Positions 49,910 through 59,907 of a DNA stretch of 64,000 nucleotides are shown here, piece after piece; within the stretch, counting starts at the first letter, position 1, and each line of letters begins with the position of its first letter. Source of the DNA: Sophora flavescens. Taxonomy: Eukaryota > Streptophyta > Magnoliopsida > Fabales > Fabaceae. The notes beneath the pieces are model-generated. The model saw only the letters and a list, made by a program, of their open reading frames with translations. It did no database searches and had not been told where the DNA came from. A program made the position numbers and the translations under genes. Location of the stretch: assembly GCA_030762895.1 (NCBI GenBank), contig CM061068.1, forward strand, positions 77,339,228 through 77,403,227, read 5' to 3'.

Positions 49910-52020
49910 CTAGTTTTGTCTAATGAGATGTCATTTATGGATTCATGGAGGTCTTGCTAAATGCAGATTTGTTATATTGGAGTTGATCCACATGCATGAG
50001 CATCACCACTGCTATGGTCTACATAGATAAAGGACACCAATGCATGACTTCAATTTCAACATATATTCAGTGGGAGTTCCCTGATGGAGAAGGGAGAATC
50101 CTGGTATGGTCTGTTTGATACAATGGTGGACAGCAAAACTGAAGTCTGCCTTTCTCTTGCTTGTTTTTTTCATTTTCTTGTTTCTTTTGTCCAAGTAAGC
50201 CCAAATTTTTGTGGGATGTGTCCATCATCATCACCTTTGTGGAAAAGAAGGATGATGAGTGTATGTGTGTGTAGGCTAGTGAGGTGAAGCCACCCTGTCA
50301 CTTGTATTTTGTGAGCAAAAGACCTGGCTTGCAAAGCTGGAGAGATTCAAAACAAAAAAGATTCCAGTGCCAGGTACATAGCATTAGTTTATTAGGCAGA
50401 CAGGATTAGGACCACTAGTTTTGTCATTTCTTACATTTTTGTTTTGGTAAGAGTGAAGATAGAGGTAAGTAGCCTCTTTCTTTTCACTTTATCATCCTAT
50501 GCATTCTTGCATCTTATGAGGCTTGTTTTTTTCTTGGGGGTGGGGAGCTGAGTCACTTGTATACTACATGTATTCATTTGTAATTATATAAAAAGTGAGT
50601 GTTTGTTTATACTTGTTACTGTGAGTACATTTATCGTACATACATATATTCACTTCTATACAATTTTCACTATCTAATTATAATTACAACTAGTTCCACT
50701 CTTTTGCACACTTGCATTACGTTTTTACCACATATCTGTGTTTCTTAGTGATGTGAGTGTTGAGTGGTGCATCTTTCTTTTTTCAAAGCTTGTGAGTTGT
50801 GACTGGGATAGCTGTTCATGTTCCGAAAACAAATAAAAAAAAATTGAGAATAAGCAGCAAACACTGCTTTCACAGTTGATTGTACTTTAAGCAAAATGCA
50901 ACTTCTTATTAGGTTGAAAACAATACAAGTAAACTAAAATAATAATAATATATTGCACTGAAAACAATGGCAGACGGCACATAGATATTAGTGAAAGGGA
51001 CATAAAGGCCAATTGATAAAGTGAGAACTATTGCAAATTCTACAGGAAGTATGAAATAACTACTAGACAACAATTGGAAGCAAAGCAAAAAATATCCTCA
51101 ATGCATATGCGGATCAATCATCTACCACCCTTGGATCTTTGTGTATCCAAGTTGTTTCGGATTCTGATTCAAAAATTAAAAAGAAATTAGTATTTGCATG
51201 ATATCAATTGAAGTTGACATAGTGAGACCAAATTAAAAAATAAAATAAAGACAAGGTATGCAAATACCTGTTATGCCAACCTTGTAATAAAGTATTAAAA
51301 ATTGAATCATGCAAGAGTAGGAGGGTTAATCTATGCCAAATGAGGTTATTAATGCACAAGCACTCATGATTTCTTCCTCATCCAGTTACAACTTACTGGA
51401 ATTAATTATGCTCTATGTTTAGGCATGCAACCTAGCACAGAGGGAAATTCTAGTACAGAAAAAGATTACAGTTTAGGAGGTAGAATTTTTTTAAGGGAAA
51501 ATATTCCTGACTTAGGTTCAACCTGCAAAGTTTTAAGTTTGTTAAAATTAAGCTTAAGCATGCCTTACTTTCATCCCAGAAGCCCTAACTATTCAGGGTC
51601 CACTACTTTCTACTCATATATGGCTTCACTTTAACTGATCCAAATACAGAATCCAGTTTACAAAGTAAAACAGATTGCTGTTGTCTAATTTTAAGATACT
51701 AGCAAACATAAGAAGCCAGTGACTTTATGTAAGGGTGGCAAATGGATGAATTAGATAAATTTTCATTCGAATTATGATGGACGGATCAAAAACAATTCAT
51801 TAATCCATCATTATTCATTAAAAATTTATAAAAAAGTTTGATCCGTCCATCATCCATCAAATAAAATTCATCAAATCTATCCATTAACATTTTTTTTTCT
51901 GGATGATATCCAATCCAACCATGTAAGTCACCCAAAAAATTTTCTCTCTCTCTCTCCCACTCTCTCTCCTTCTCTCCCTCCCCCCTCCCCCTCCCCCTCC
52001 CCCTCTCTCCTTCCATTCAC
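49910..52020. other. Intergenic, no gene seen
   Basis: AT-rich; a small palindromic patch at about 51775-51870 (GATGGACGGATC / GATCCGTCCATC) and a CT-rich microsatellite at 51940-52010. Confidence 0.5.
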
Positions 52021-52241
52021 ACATTAACGTCCAAATTCACGTTGACATTAATGTCCAGATTGGCTTCAATGTGGCCAGCACTGCAACATGTGTTTTTTTT
52101 TATAAGCACGTCGCAACATTGTTTCAGTCTTCGCCACTTTACACACACCAATTGCAAATTCGGAAAAGCTAAACGAACACAACGTTCCGACACTTACACA
52201 GTATGTAAGTATAAAACTATTACAAAAATATTATTTTAATA

Positions 52242-52403
52242 ATGAACAAAACTTTAGAGCTAAAACAAAATATACACGAGCTAAAAAAATACTTAAAAAT
52301 ATTAGAAACATTAGAACAAAATGAATATATTATTTACCATAAAAAATTGGTCAGAAAAAGAATAAAGAGATTAAAAATGGAATTAGAAAATTGCATAGGA
52401 TAA
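52242..52403 (+). CDS. Viral small ORF (53 aa), unknown function
   Basis: ATG at 52242 to TAA 52401-52403. The product is Lys/Glu/Leu-rich and probably a coiled coil. Its stop overlaps the next ATG as TAATG, a spacing suited to the translation reinitiation caulimovirids use. It may be the 3' part of an ORF cut by the permutation point. Confidence 0.5.
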   Translation: MNKTLELKQNIHELKKYLKILETLEQNEYIIYHKKLVRKRIKRLKMELENCIG

Positions 52404-52807
52404 TGGGATTATCTGAAGAAATAGAATCAGGATTTAAAGAATTAGAAAGACTCATGAAAGAAATAAATAGAAATATCCTTCAACTAATTGAAAATACCGA
52501 TAAAATTGCAAATTATACTTGCAATAAAATACAAAAAGGACAAAGTGAAATAAGAAATATTAAAGAAACATTAAATAATATCAGCAGAGGAAAAGAAATA
52601 GATGAAAATGAAGATATTATTAAGATAAAAATTATTCTAGAACAACTAGAAAATCTTTTAGAATATGAAGAAAATAATAGATGTGTAACAAAAAATGAAT
52701 TAATAGAAATTTTACAGATCAAAAACTTAAAAGAAATAATAATAAAAAGAGAATTAGATCATGAATCATCAAGAATACCTACACTTGTATCTTCATGGAG
52801 AGGATAA
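52403..52807 (+). CDS. Viral ORF III-like protein (virion-associated protein candidate)
   Basis: ATG 52403 to TAA 52807, 134 aa. The N-terminal half is heptad-like (EIESGFKELERLMKEINRNI), as expected for the coiled-coil virion-associated protein placed just before the coat protein in soymoviruses and caulimoviruses. It overlaps the coat protein start by 13 nt. The assignment is by position and coiled-coil character only. Confidence 0.5.
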   Translation: MGLSEEIESGFKELERLMKEINRNILQLIENTDKIANYTCNKIQKGQSEIRNIKETLNNISRGKEIDENEDIIKIKIILEQLENLLEYEENNRCVTKNELIEILQIKNLKEIIIKRELDHESSRIPTLVSSWRG

Positions 52808-54228
52808 AAGATGAATACATGGAAACATTAAGAAAATCAAATGATTTAGAAGAAATACAACAATTATTAGAACAACTTAAAATAGTTGAAGAAGAAAATG
52901 ATCAAATACACAAAATTGAAAAGATCGATAAAAAGGATATAGAAAATGATGAAATAATCATAAACTATAGTTCATCATCAGAATCCGAAGAAAACCATAT
53001 AAGAATGGAAAAAGGAGAATATAGTGGAAAAAGCCCTAAAAGAAAATGGGAAGAATATAAATATACACCCGAAGGAGCTTGGGATAAATATGAAGAAGAG
53101 ACTATGTATAATAAAGGATATGCAAGAAAAAATAATAATAAATGGACAAAAATCCAAGAAGAATATAAACCTCGATATAATAATATAGGAAATGTTCTAG
53201 ATCTGGATTGTATAAGAAATAAAGAAGAAGTATTATTAAAATGGACTAATGAAATAATTCTAATGATCTTGACTGATGAAAAATTTAAACAATTAAACTT
53301 TATAGAAACCAAGAATTTTGTAACATTCAAAACAGCAGGAAATATACAAAAATTTTTAGTAGGAATTAAAGATGAAGAATGGATTAGATTTGGAAGAATG
53401 GTAGATAATAGCTCAGATTATGTTAAATTAATAATGACATTAATACAACAAGAATTTTTAGGATATAATCTGATGGAACAGAGAGAAAAGACAAACAAAA
53501 CTCTACTTGAAAATGCTAAATCACATTTAAATAGAATGCAGATCTGTAAGATGTGCCAGATTGAAAGTTTCATCTGCGAATATCAAAAATACTATTATCA
53601 ATTGGATGAAGAAACGAAAGAAATATATAAATATATCTTTATAGATAAACTACCATATCCACTTAATTCAAAGATCAATAGATTATGGGAATTAAAACCA
53701 GAAGAAACTGCAAATACTTTAGGAGGAGTTATTAAGCTCTTATACCAAGAATTAAGAGAACAATGTTTGAATAGAGAAACAATTAGACAATTGAATAGAG
53801 GAAGTACTGTCATTTGTTGTGACATACTAGAGATAGAAAAACCAGGAAAATATGGTTGTGATAAAACAATAAGAAGAAAAAGAAAAAATTATAAGAAATC
53901 AAATTTACGAAAAACTTATCCTAGAAGAAAGAATTATTATAAAAATAATAAAAAGAAATATTTTAGGAGAAAAAAGTCAACACCAAGAAAATACTGCCCA
54001 AAGGGAAAAAAGAAATGCGTTTGTTGGATATGTAATGTCGAAGGACATTATGCTAATGAATGCCCTCAAAGAAAGGAAAAAGATTTTAAGGAAAAATCAA
54101 AATTAATAAAACAAGTTTTCCAAATATATGGACTTGAACCACTAGAAGAAGAATTAAGTGATTCAGATGCAAGTATATATGAATATTTCGAAGATGAATT
54201 ATCTTCAGAAGAAAGAGAATCCGAATAA
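52795..54228 (+). CDS. Endogenous viral coat protein (ORF IV)
   Basis: An open frame of 477 aa. An acidic N-terminus is followed by the capsid core, then a Lys/Arg/Tyr-rich nucleic-acid-binding stretch (about residues 360-405) and a zinc knuckle CWICNVEGHYANEC of CX2CX4HX4C type. It ends in an acidic tail (ELSDSD...). This order is standard for caulimovirid capsid proteins. No internal stop. It overlaps both neighbours, as in a compact viral genome. Confidence 0.88.
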   Translation: MERIKDEYMETLRKSNDLEEIQQLLEQLKIVEEENDQIHKIEKIDKKDIENDEIIINYSSSSESEENHIRMEKGEYSGKSPKRKWEEYKYTPEGAWDKYEEETMYNKGYARKNNNKWTKIQEEYKPRYNNIGNVLDLDCIRNKEEVLLKWTNEIILMILTDEKFKQLNFIETKNFVTFKTAGNIQKFLVGIKDEEWIRFGRMVDNSSDYVKLIMTLIQQEFLGYNLMEQREKTNKTLLENAKSHLNRMQICKMCQIESFICEYQKYYYQLDEETKEIYKYIFIDKLPYPLNSKINRLWELKPEETANTLGGVIKLLYQELREQCLNRETIRQLNRGSTVICCDILEIEKPGKYGCDKTIRRKRKNYKKSNLRKTYPRRKNYYKNNKKKYFRRKKSTPRKYCPKGKKKCVCWICNVEGHYANECPQRKEKDFKEKSKLIKQVFQIYGLEPLEEELSDSDASIYEYFEDELSSEERESE

Positions 54229-56149
54229 TACATATATAAAAATATTGATAGAAAAAGGTAATAAAGAAACAGAAGCCTATATAGATACTGGAGCAAGTCT
54301 TTGCCTTGCAACAGAAGCCCTTATAGATAATTGGGAAAAATTAGAAAAGCCATTAAAAATACAAATTGCAGATGGATCAATACATCCTCTGTATTGGATA
54401 GCAAAAAGAATTACTTTGGTAATACAAGAAAAGATATTTATTGTACCAACAATATATAAACAAGAAACTGGAATAGATATAATTATTGGAAATAATTTCT
54501 TAAGGCTCTATGGACCTTTTTGCCAACATCTAAAATATATTACTCTGAAAACACCATATATTTATCAGAAGCAAAAACGAGAAATTATTAAAATACCAAT
54601 TATTCACTATTCTGCCTGTACTTATTCATCAAAGTTTCAACAGCTGAAACGTGGTGAGATTATCAGTCTAATTTGCACAAAAATTCGCCATGCACTTATA
54701 AATTTAGAACCAAATAGAATAATTCCAGCTCATATAGAAGAACTTTTGGATAAGGTTTGTAGCGAAAACCCTTTAGATCCAAAAATAAACAAAAATACTG
54801 AATTAGTCGAACTAAAATTAAAAGACCCTACAAAGGAAATAAAATGTAAACCAATGATTTATACAAAAATTAATAGAGATGAATTTGCAAAAGACATCGA
54901 AGAAATGTGTAAAAAAGGATTAATTAGACCATCGAATAGTAAGCACTCAGCACCGGCCTTTTATGTAGAAAATCGTAATGAAATAAAAAGAGGTAAAAGA
55001 AGGATGGTAATTAATTACAAGCAAATTAATGAGGCTATGGAAGGAGATGCTTATTTCCTCCCAAGAAAGGACTTAATTGTTAAAAGAATTAGAAATATGG
55101 ATTGGTTTAGCACCTTTGATTGTAAATCAGGATTTTATCAGATCCGATTAACTGAAGAATCAAAAGCATTAACAGCATTTAGTTGTCCTCAAGGACAATA
55201 TGAATGGAATGTACTGCCAATGGGATTAAAACAATCACCAGGAATCTTCCAGCGAAGGATAGATTCAATTCTCAAAGAATTCAAAGACTTTTGTCTTATT
55301 TATATTGATGATATATTAATCTTTTCCAATAAAGGATTGAATAATCACTTTGAAAAAATAGAATTAGTTCTCAATAAATGTTATGAACATGGAATAGTTT
55401 TAAGCAAAAAGAAAGCTATTTTAGCCCAAAACAGAATTAATTACTTAGGGTTAGAAATTGAGAAAGGAAAAATAATAATGCAGCGACATGTATTAGAGAA
55501 ACTTCAGAGTTTTCCAACGAAATTAAAGGATAAAAAGGATTTACAAAGATTTCTTGGATTATTAACATATATTTCAAATGAAGGTTTCATCAGGAATCTT
55601 GCAGCAGAAAGAAGAATACTTCAACAGAAGCTGAAGAAAGATGTCCCTTGGACATGGACTGATGAAGATGATAGACTAATTATAAAAATGAAAGACTTAT
55701 GCCAGGATCTTCCTGAGCTATATCATCCATCGGATGACGATATAATTATTATTGAGACTGATGCCTCAAATGACTGTTGGGGAGGTGTTATGAAAGAAAA
55801 ACCCCCTGGATTCAAAAATGAATTACTGTGTCGATACATGTCTGGAACTTTTTCAGACTGTGAACTTAATTATCCTACTCATGAAAAAGAAACACTGGCT
55901 TTAATCCGTATGCTTGAAAAACATCGGATTTATATACTGGATAAGGACTTTATTGTCCGAACCGATTCTACTTATGTTGCAGGTTTTAAGAACTTAAATC
56001 ATAAAGGAACTTACAAACAAGGACGATTGATTAGATGGCAAATGAAGCTTGCCGAATACAATACCTCAATCTCTCATATTAAGGGAGACAAAAATGTTCT
56101 TGCAGATATATTATCAAGAGAATGGAGCAGTCAACAACTGAAGACATAA
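54167..56149 (+). CDS. Endogenous viral polyprotein (ORF V): aspartic protease, RT, RNase H
   Basis: An open frame of 660 aa from the first ATG (54167), which overlaps the coat protein end; a later start is possible. The retropepsin site is YIDTGASLCLA near residue 40. RT blocks include FSTFDCKSGFYQIRL, LPMGLKQSPGIFQ and the catalytic YIDDILIFS. RNase H is shown by IETDASNDCWGG, HEKETLALI and RTDSTYV. There is no integrase, as is normal for plant pararetroviruses. The usual length is 650-700 aa, so this is complete. All catalytic residues I can name are present. Confidence 0.92.
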   Translation: MQVYMNISKMNYLQKKENPNNTYIKILIEKGNKETEAYIDTGASLCLATEALIDNWEKLEKPLKIQIADGSIHPLYWIAKRITLVIQEKIFIVPTIYKQETGIDIIIGNNFLRLYGPFCQHLKYITLKTPYIYQKQKREIIKIPIIHYSACTYSSKFQQLKRGEIISLICTKIRHALINLEPNRIIPAHIEELLDKVCSENPLDPKINKNTELVELKLKDPTKEIKCKPMIYTKINRDEFAKDIEEMCKKGLIRPSNSKHSAPAFYVENRNEIKRGKRRMVINYKQINEAMEGDAYFLPRKDLIVKRIRNMDWFSTFDCKSGFYQIRLTEESKALTAFSCPQGQYEWNVLPMGLKQSPGIFQRRIDSILKEFKDFCLIYIDDILIFSNKGLNNHFEKIELVLNKCYEHGIVLSKKKAILAQNRINYLGLEIEKGKIIMQRHVLEKLQSFPTKLKDKKDLQRFLGLLTYISNEGFIRNLAAERRILQQKLKKDVPWTWTDEDDRLIIKMKDLCQDLPELYHPSDDDIIIIETDASNDCWGGVMKEKPPGFKNELLCRYMSGTFSDCELNYPTHEKETLALIRMLEKHRIYILDKDFIVRTDSTYVAGFKNLNHKGTYKQGRLIRWQMKLAEYNTSISHIKGDKNVLADILSREWSSQQLKT

Positions 56150-57392
56150 AGAAGCAGATTCAATATCAAAGAATGCTCAAGAAGCAGAAGATAATGGAGC
56201 TAGACTTGATCAAAGCAAACATTGAAGTACTGGAGTTTCAATTACAAGCCAAAATAGAATCTATCAAAGAAGATCCTATGAAAAATATAAAACAACAGGT
56301 ACAAGAAAGCACTAATGAAAAATGGTACACCATCTTTATTGGACCACACCCCGGTGTTTATAATGAATGGCACAAAGCAGCCCCTCACTGCATTGGAATT
56401 TCCGGAGTCCATCACAAAGGATTTCGTACCCAGGAAGAAGCTGAAAAAAGCTTTGATAGACTACCAAAAAGAACATGACAAGGGCAAAGACGTCTATCTT
56501 GGCCCAAGAACTTCTTCTGAAACCATAAAGAATCCACCAGTTCAAAAAAACTTCATTAAGGATACTCGGAAGAGTTCCTTCCTCCATTGATGACTACCAA
56601 ATCCCTTCAAGAAAAGACCATGAACTACAAGTTCAGTTTTCCAAAGAAAAATTCTATGAACATTTAAAAAGACTAACCAACTGGTCCGAAAAGGAAAAGA
56701 TTAATTGTTTTTACATGGTTAACCGAAATATTTTCGGAGTTAAGGCCGTAATTACTCCTGGAGCAACATCGATTTTTACATTTAATATGTTCCAATTTGG
56801 ACTTATTGAATGTCTCTACCTCAGTCAAGACTTGGAAGAGATCAAATTATTTCCATATAGTTTGAAAGAAGCCATCCAGAACTATCAAAGAAATGTTGCA
56901 AAAGATAGAACTATCTTCTTGAAGTTCTATTCAACCTACCCAGACTTAACAATTAAACAACCCACAAAGAATTTAATCTTCATTGGAGTAAGTAATAATG
57001 GTTTCTCTATGAGAGACGAACCTACTGGAGAAACTTATGATGAAGAAAAGATTGTCACAATCCTAGCTAATCAACTGGCAAGTATCTTTACTCAGTGTCA
57101 AATTATTGGTAAAGATTCCTTCATAAAAGCCATGTACAAAGGTCCACATACTTTGCTACTCAGCAAGACTAGTGGAAAATTGATTAGAGAAAGGGACTTA
57201 ACACTACTGACGAACTTTGAATTACCCTTCTACACATTACAAGGACTTTCAATGAACTACCAGCCAGCTGTCCTTGACTTGTTGTGCTCAATGATTAAGG
57301 AGAATGGCAATCACGCATGTGAAAGATGCGTAAAGCTAAAATACTATCGGCTAGATGACAAGGACTCAGACGAAGCCATTATTGAAGAATGA
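56122..57392 (+). pseudogene. Endogenous viral transactivator/viroplasmin (ORF VI), frameshifted
   Basis: Three collinear pieces lie in three frames: from 56122 (stop at 56478), a middle piece up to about 56590, and a final piece open to 57392. Breaks fall near 56450-56480 and 56560-56600. The first piece has the RNase H1-like N-terminal fold typical of viroplasmin (FIGPHPGVYNEWHKAAPHC). The last carries the conserved core and a Cys-containing tail. The start overlaps the polymerase end. In live viruses this protein lets ribosomes reinitiate on the polycistronic RNA and builds inclusion bodies. Sequencing error is an alternative for the breaks. Confidence 0.75.
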
Positions 57393-57535
57393 CGTAAGCA
57401 CTGACGTCATCAAGCAATAATAGAGGGATGACGTGAGCAATGACGTCATCAAGCATTATTGAAATGTCTGATTGATTGTAATAATGTAGGGACTCTTTTG
57501 TAAATTACTTAGCCCTTCTGATTGTATAAATAAGC
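57390..57535 (+). promoter_or_regulatory. Viral pregenomic RNA promoter: two as-1-like elements and TATA box
   Basis: TGACGTAAGCACTGACGTCA (57390-57409) and TGACGTGAGCAATGACGTCA (57429-57448) are paired TGACG motifs like as-1, the TGA-bZIP site of the CaMV 35S promoter. The first includes the ORF VI stop codon. TATAAATAAG follows at 57525, giving an expected start near 57555. Confidence 0.8.
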
Positions 57536-57554
57536 CCTCGGAGGCAAAGGAGAA

Positions 57555-57864
57555 GGCAGAATGAAAAGTGTTTCAATTCTCACCCCTCTTCTCTCTGAGA
57601 AGTTCTAAGCTATGCTTCGCGATTCCTTGAGTGTGGAATCAACTTTGTTCTATGTACTTCACTACTGTTTATAAATAAACAAATACTACTTTCATATACT
57701 TCATTACTACTTTACTTTCATTACTTCCAACTACTCGTTGAAATTCCAACTTAAATTAGACGGAAGCTGCGGTGGACCAAAGCACCCAGAATTAATTCCA
57801 AACATCAGATCAGGTATGACTCAGAAACCATTTAGTTTTATTCAGTTTTTACTAGAAATTAATC
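57555..57864 (+). promoter_or_regulatory. Viral leader with poly(A) signal
   Basis: About 300 nt between the predicted transcription start and the movement protein ATG. AATAAA at 57674-57679 lies roughly 120 nt downstream of the start, where caulimovirids place the signal used on the second passage. Confidence 0.6.
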
Positions 57865-58788
57865 ATGTCTGAAATAGAAAGAGAAAAGATTGATAATACT
57901 GATGTAGAACACATACAAATTACTGAAGAAGACGGAAACTATGAAGGAAGTATTTTAATAGATCCAAAACTTTTCCAAAGAATTCAGAAAGAAGACTTGA
58001 ATTTATCTAAAGATGCAAACATGAAACAACTAGGAGGAATAATGAAACAATTTAACCAAAAAGAAAATATAATATATTATGGGAAAATAATTAATGAAAC
58101 ACCAATAGATATATCTGAAACACAGGAAAACACTTGTATCCAATTATTGAATAAGAAGAAACTAATTGAGTTAAAAAGAAATTTAAAAAAGGAATCACAT
58201 AGAAAGAAAATAGGATATATTCATATAGGAGCAATACAAGTCTTAATTAAGACAACCTTTCAAGAAGGAATAAATTCACCAATCGAATTAGTTCTAAAGG
58301 ATGATAGAATAACAGATCCTAAGGATAAAATATTAGGAGTAATCGAAGGAAACTTAGCTTATGTTAAGTTAAAACTCGAAATACACCCAGATATTGGAAT
58401 ACCATTAGATACTCAAAGATTAGATCAATCTTTAACCATGGAACATAGATTTTTAAGAAATAATTTAATGAGACCAGGAGATAAAATCTTCTCAATTACT
58501 TATTGTGTTAATTATGCACTAACAAATTCTCATCATAGCATTACTTTTAGAAATAATGAAAGAATAAATATACCAAGGCTTTTTGAAGAAATAGGAAAAA
58601 TTTATTATCCAAAAAGAAATGAATTAACTGAACTAGGAATTTCTATAAGAAATCCAAAATCACTAAGTTTTAAACAGATTCCAAACCCAATTACTTTCCC
58701 CGAAATAGAAAACAAGGAAGATGAAAATATAAATAAATTGTCAAATCAGGTAAGAGATTTAACACAATATTTAAGAAATAGAATATGA
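57865..58788 (+). CDS. Endogenous viral movement protein (ORF I)
   Basis: An open frame of 307 aa with the 30K-superfamily layout: GYIHIGAIQVLIKTTF, then the conserved aspartate region (LVLKDDRI), then CVNYALTNSHHSI. Such proteins widen plasmodesmata, and in this family form tubules for virion passage. It is the first ORF after the leader. Its stop overlaps the next ATG as ATGA. No breaks are visible. Confidence 0.85.
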   Translation: MSEIEREKIDNTDVEHIQITEEDGNYEGSILIDPKLFQRIQKEDLNLSKDANMKQLGGIMKQFNQKENIIYYGKIINETPIDISETQENTCIQLLNKKKLIELKRNLKKESHRKKIGYIHIGAIQVLIKTTFQEGINSPIELVLKDDRITDPKDKILGVIEGNLAYVKLKLEIHPDIGIPLDTQRLDQSLTMEHRFLRNNLMRPGDKIFSITYCVNYALTNSHHSITFRNNERINIPRLFEEIGKIYYPKRNELTELGISIRNPKSLSFKQIPNPITFPEIENKEDENINKLSNQVRDLTQYLRNRI

Positions 58789-59072
58789 ATAAAGGAACAG
58801 AATTAAGAAATATTTATGAAAAATATCAGAATAAAATAAATCCAGATAAAAGAAATATAAAAGAATTTATAACCCTTTATATAGAAAATAAAAATCAAGA
58901 GCAAATAGAAAAATATATTATAGAAAAAGAGAAAGATCTTATTAATATAAGAAATAACAGAGAAAAATATAAAAGACAAGTATTAGAAAGAATAGAAAAA
59001 ATAACTTCAACTCAAAAATCATCATCTAATTATTTTAGATTAACTGCACAATCTTTTGAAGATAACGAATAA
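58785..59072 (+). CDS. Viral small ORF after the movement protein (95 aa)
   Basis: ATG overlaps the movement protein stop. Highly charged (Lys/Glu/Asn), no recognisable domain; probably an ORF Ib/II equivalent by position. Confidence 0.5.
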   Translation: MNKGTELRNIYEKYQNKINPDKRNIKEFITLYIENKNQEQIEKYIIEKEKDLINIRNNREKYKRQVLERIEKITSTQKSSSNYFRLTAQSFEDNE

Positions 59073-59076
59073 AATA

Positions 59077-59331
59077 ATGGAAATATATTCTGAATTTGAT
59101 AATCAAACAGAAAATGAAATATTAAGTGTTTTAGTTATGAATTTACCTACCGATTGTAAACAATTAATAATTGAAAAAATAAAGACTCAATTTAGACAAG
59201 AGGATTATTATCTTGCAATTATTTCATTAGATATAGAATGTAACTATATGGAAGAAATATGATTAACTTTTGAGTATGATAGACTATCATTATCTGACAT
59301 ATATGAAGACTGGGATTTATTAGATGATTAA
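59077..59331 (+). pseudogene. Viral small ORF with in-frame TGA; duplicate of the next ORF
   Basis: The frame from ATG 59077 meets TGA at 59260-59262, yet stays open afterwards to TAA 59329-59331, directly before the next ATG. Its product resembles that of the ORF at 59332: EILSVLVMNLPTDCKQLIIE against EILSILAMKIPKDCKQIIIN. The function is unknown. Confidence 0.6.
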
Positions 59332-59598
59332 ATGGATCAAGAAATATTAAGTATTTTGGCGATGAAAATACCCAAAGACTGCAAGCAAATAATAATTAAC
59401 AAAATAAAACACCAACACTGGCAAGAAGAACTCTATTTAAAACAAATAGTGCAAAGAGTACAATTGGCATTTTGTGAAGAAGAACGAGATCAATTAATCA
59501 AAGACATAATGGAAATATATGAATCTATAATGGATTATGGGTATGAATTATTAGTAACCCAAATTATGCATCAAAATAATCATCCAGATTATGTCTAA
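59332..59598 (+). CDS. Viral small ORF (88 aa), paralogue of the preceding ORF
   Basis: Starts immediately after the TAA of the previous frame. It shares the DCKQ...KIK...QE core with its neighbour and adds a C-terminal extension (EEERDQLIKDIMEIYESIM). No known domain recognised. Confidence 0.55.
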   Translation: MDQEILSILAMKIPKDCKQIIINKIKHQHWQEELYLKQIVQRVQLAFCEEERDQLIKDIMEIYESIMDYGYELLVTQIMHQNNHPDYV

Positions 59599-59638
59599 TC
59601 ACTACCACTACCTGGGAAAAAATAGAGTGGTACCAAAC

Positions 59639-59650
59639 TGGTATCAGAGC
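59639..59650 (+). promoter_or_regulatory. Viral minus-strand primer-binding site (tRNA-Met)
   Basis: TGGTATCAGAGC is complementary to the 3' end of initiator tRNA-Met, the standard caulimovirid primer site and zero point of their maps. It lies between small ORFs, which recalls soymoviruses. Confidence 0.85.
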
Positions 59651-59670
59651 TAAGTACTAGCTAATTAATA

Positions 59671-59907
59671 ATGAGTACTCTATACATAGAAAAATTTGTT
59701 CACTATCTCAGTATGATAGACCTAACAAATCAAAATAGATTAAAAGATTTAGTACAAGAACTAAAAGATGAAGCCACTGATACGTGTAATAAACACATGG
59801 AATATCATTGTGAGTACTGTAACTGTAAAGAATACAAGAGAAAAATAGATTTAATAAAATTTTTAATTAATAAATTAAATGAATGGACAGATCAGGATGA
59901 TCTATAG
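59671..59907 (+). CDS. Viral small ORF (78 aa) at the right end of the copy
   Basis: Open frame following the primer site, with a Cys/His cluster (CEYCNCKEY). It is the last viral frame before the inverted-repeat arm. Function unknown. Confidence 0.5.
   Translation: MSTLYIEKFVHYLSMIDLTNQNRLKDLVQELKDEATDTCNKHMEYHCEYCNCKEYKRKIDLIKFLINKLNEWTDQDDL

Noticed and set aside
56336..56587. Minus-strand frame over the viral transactivator
   Set aside because: Viroplasmin similarity is on plus; caulimovirids encode proteins on one strand.
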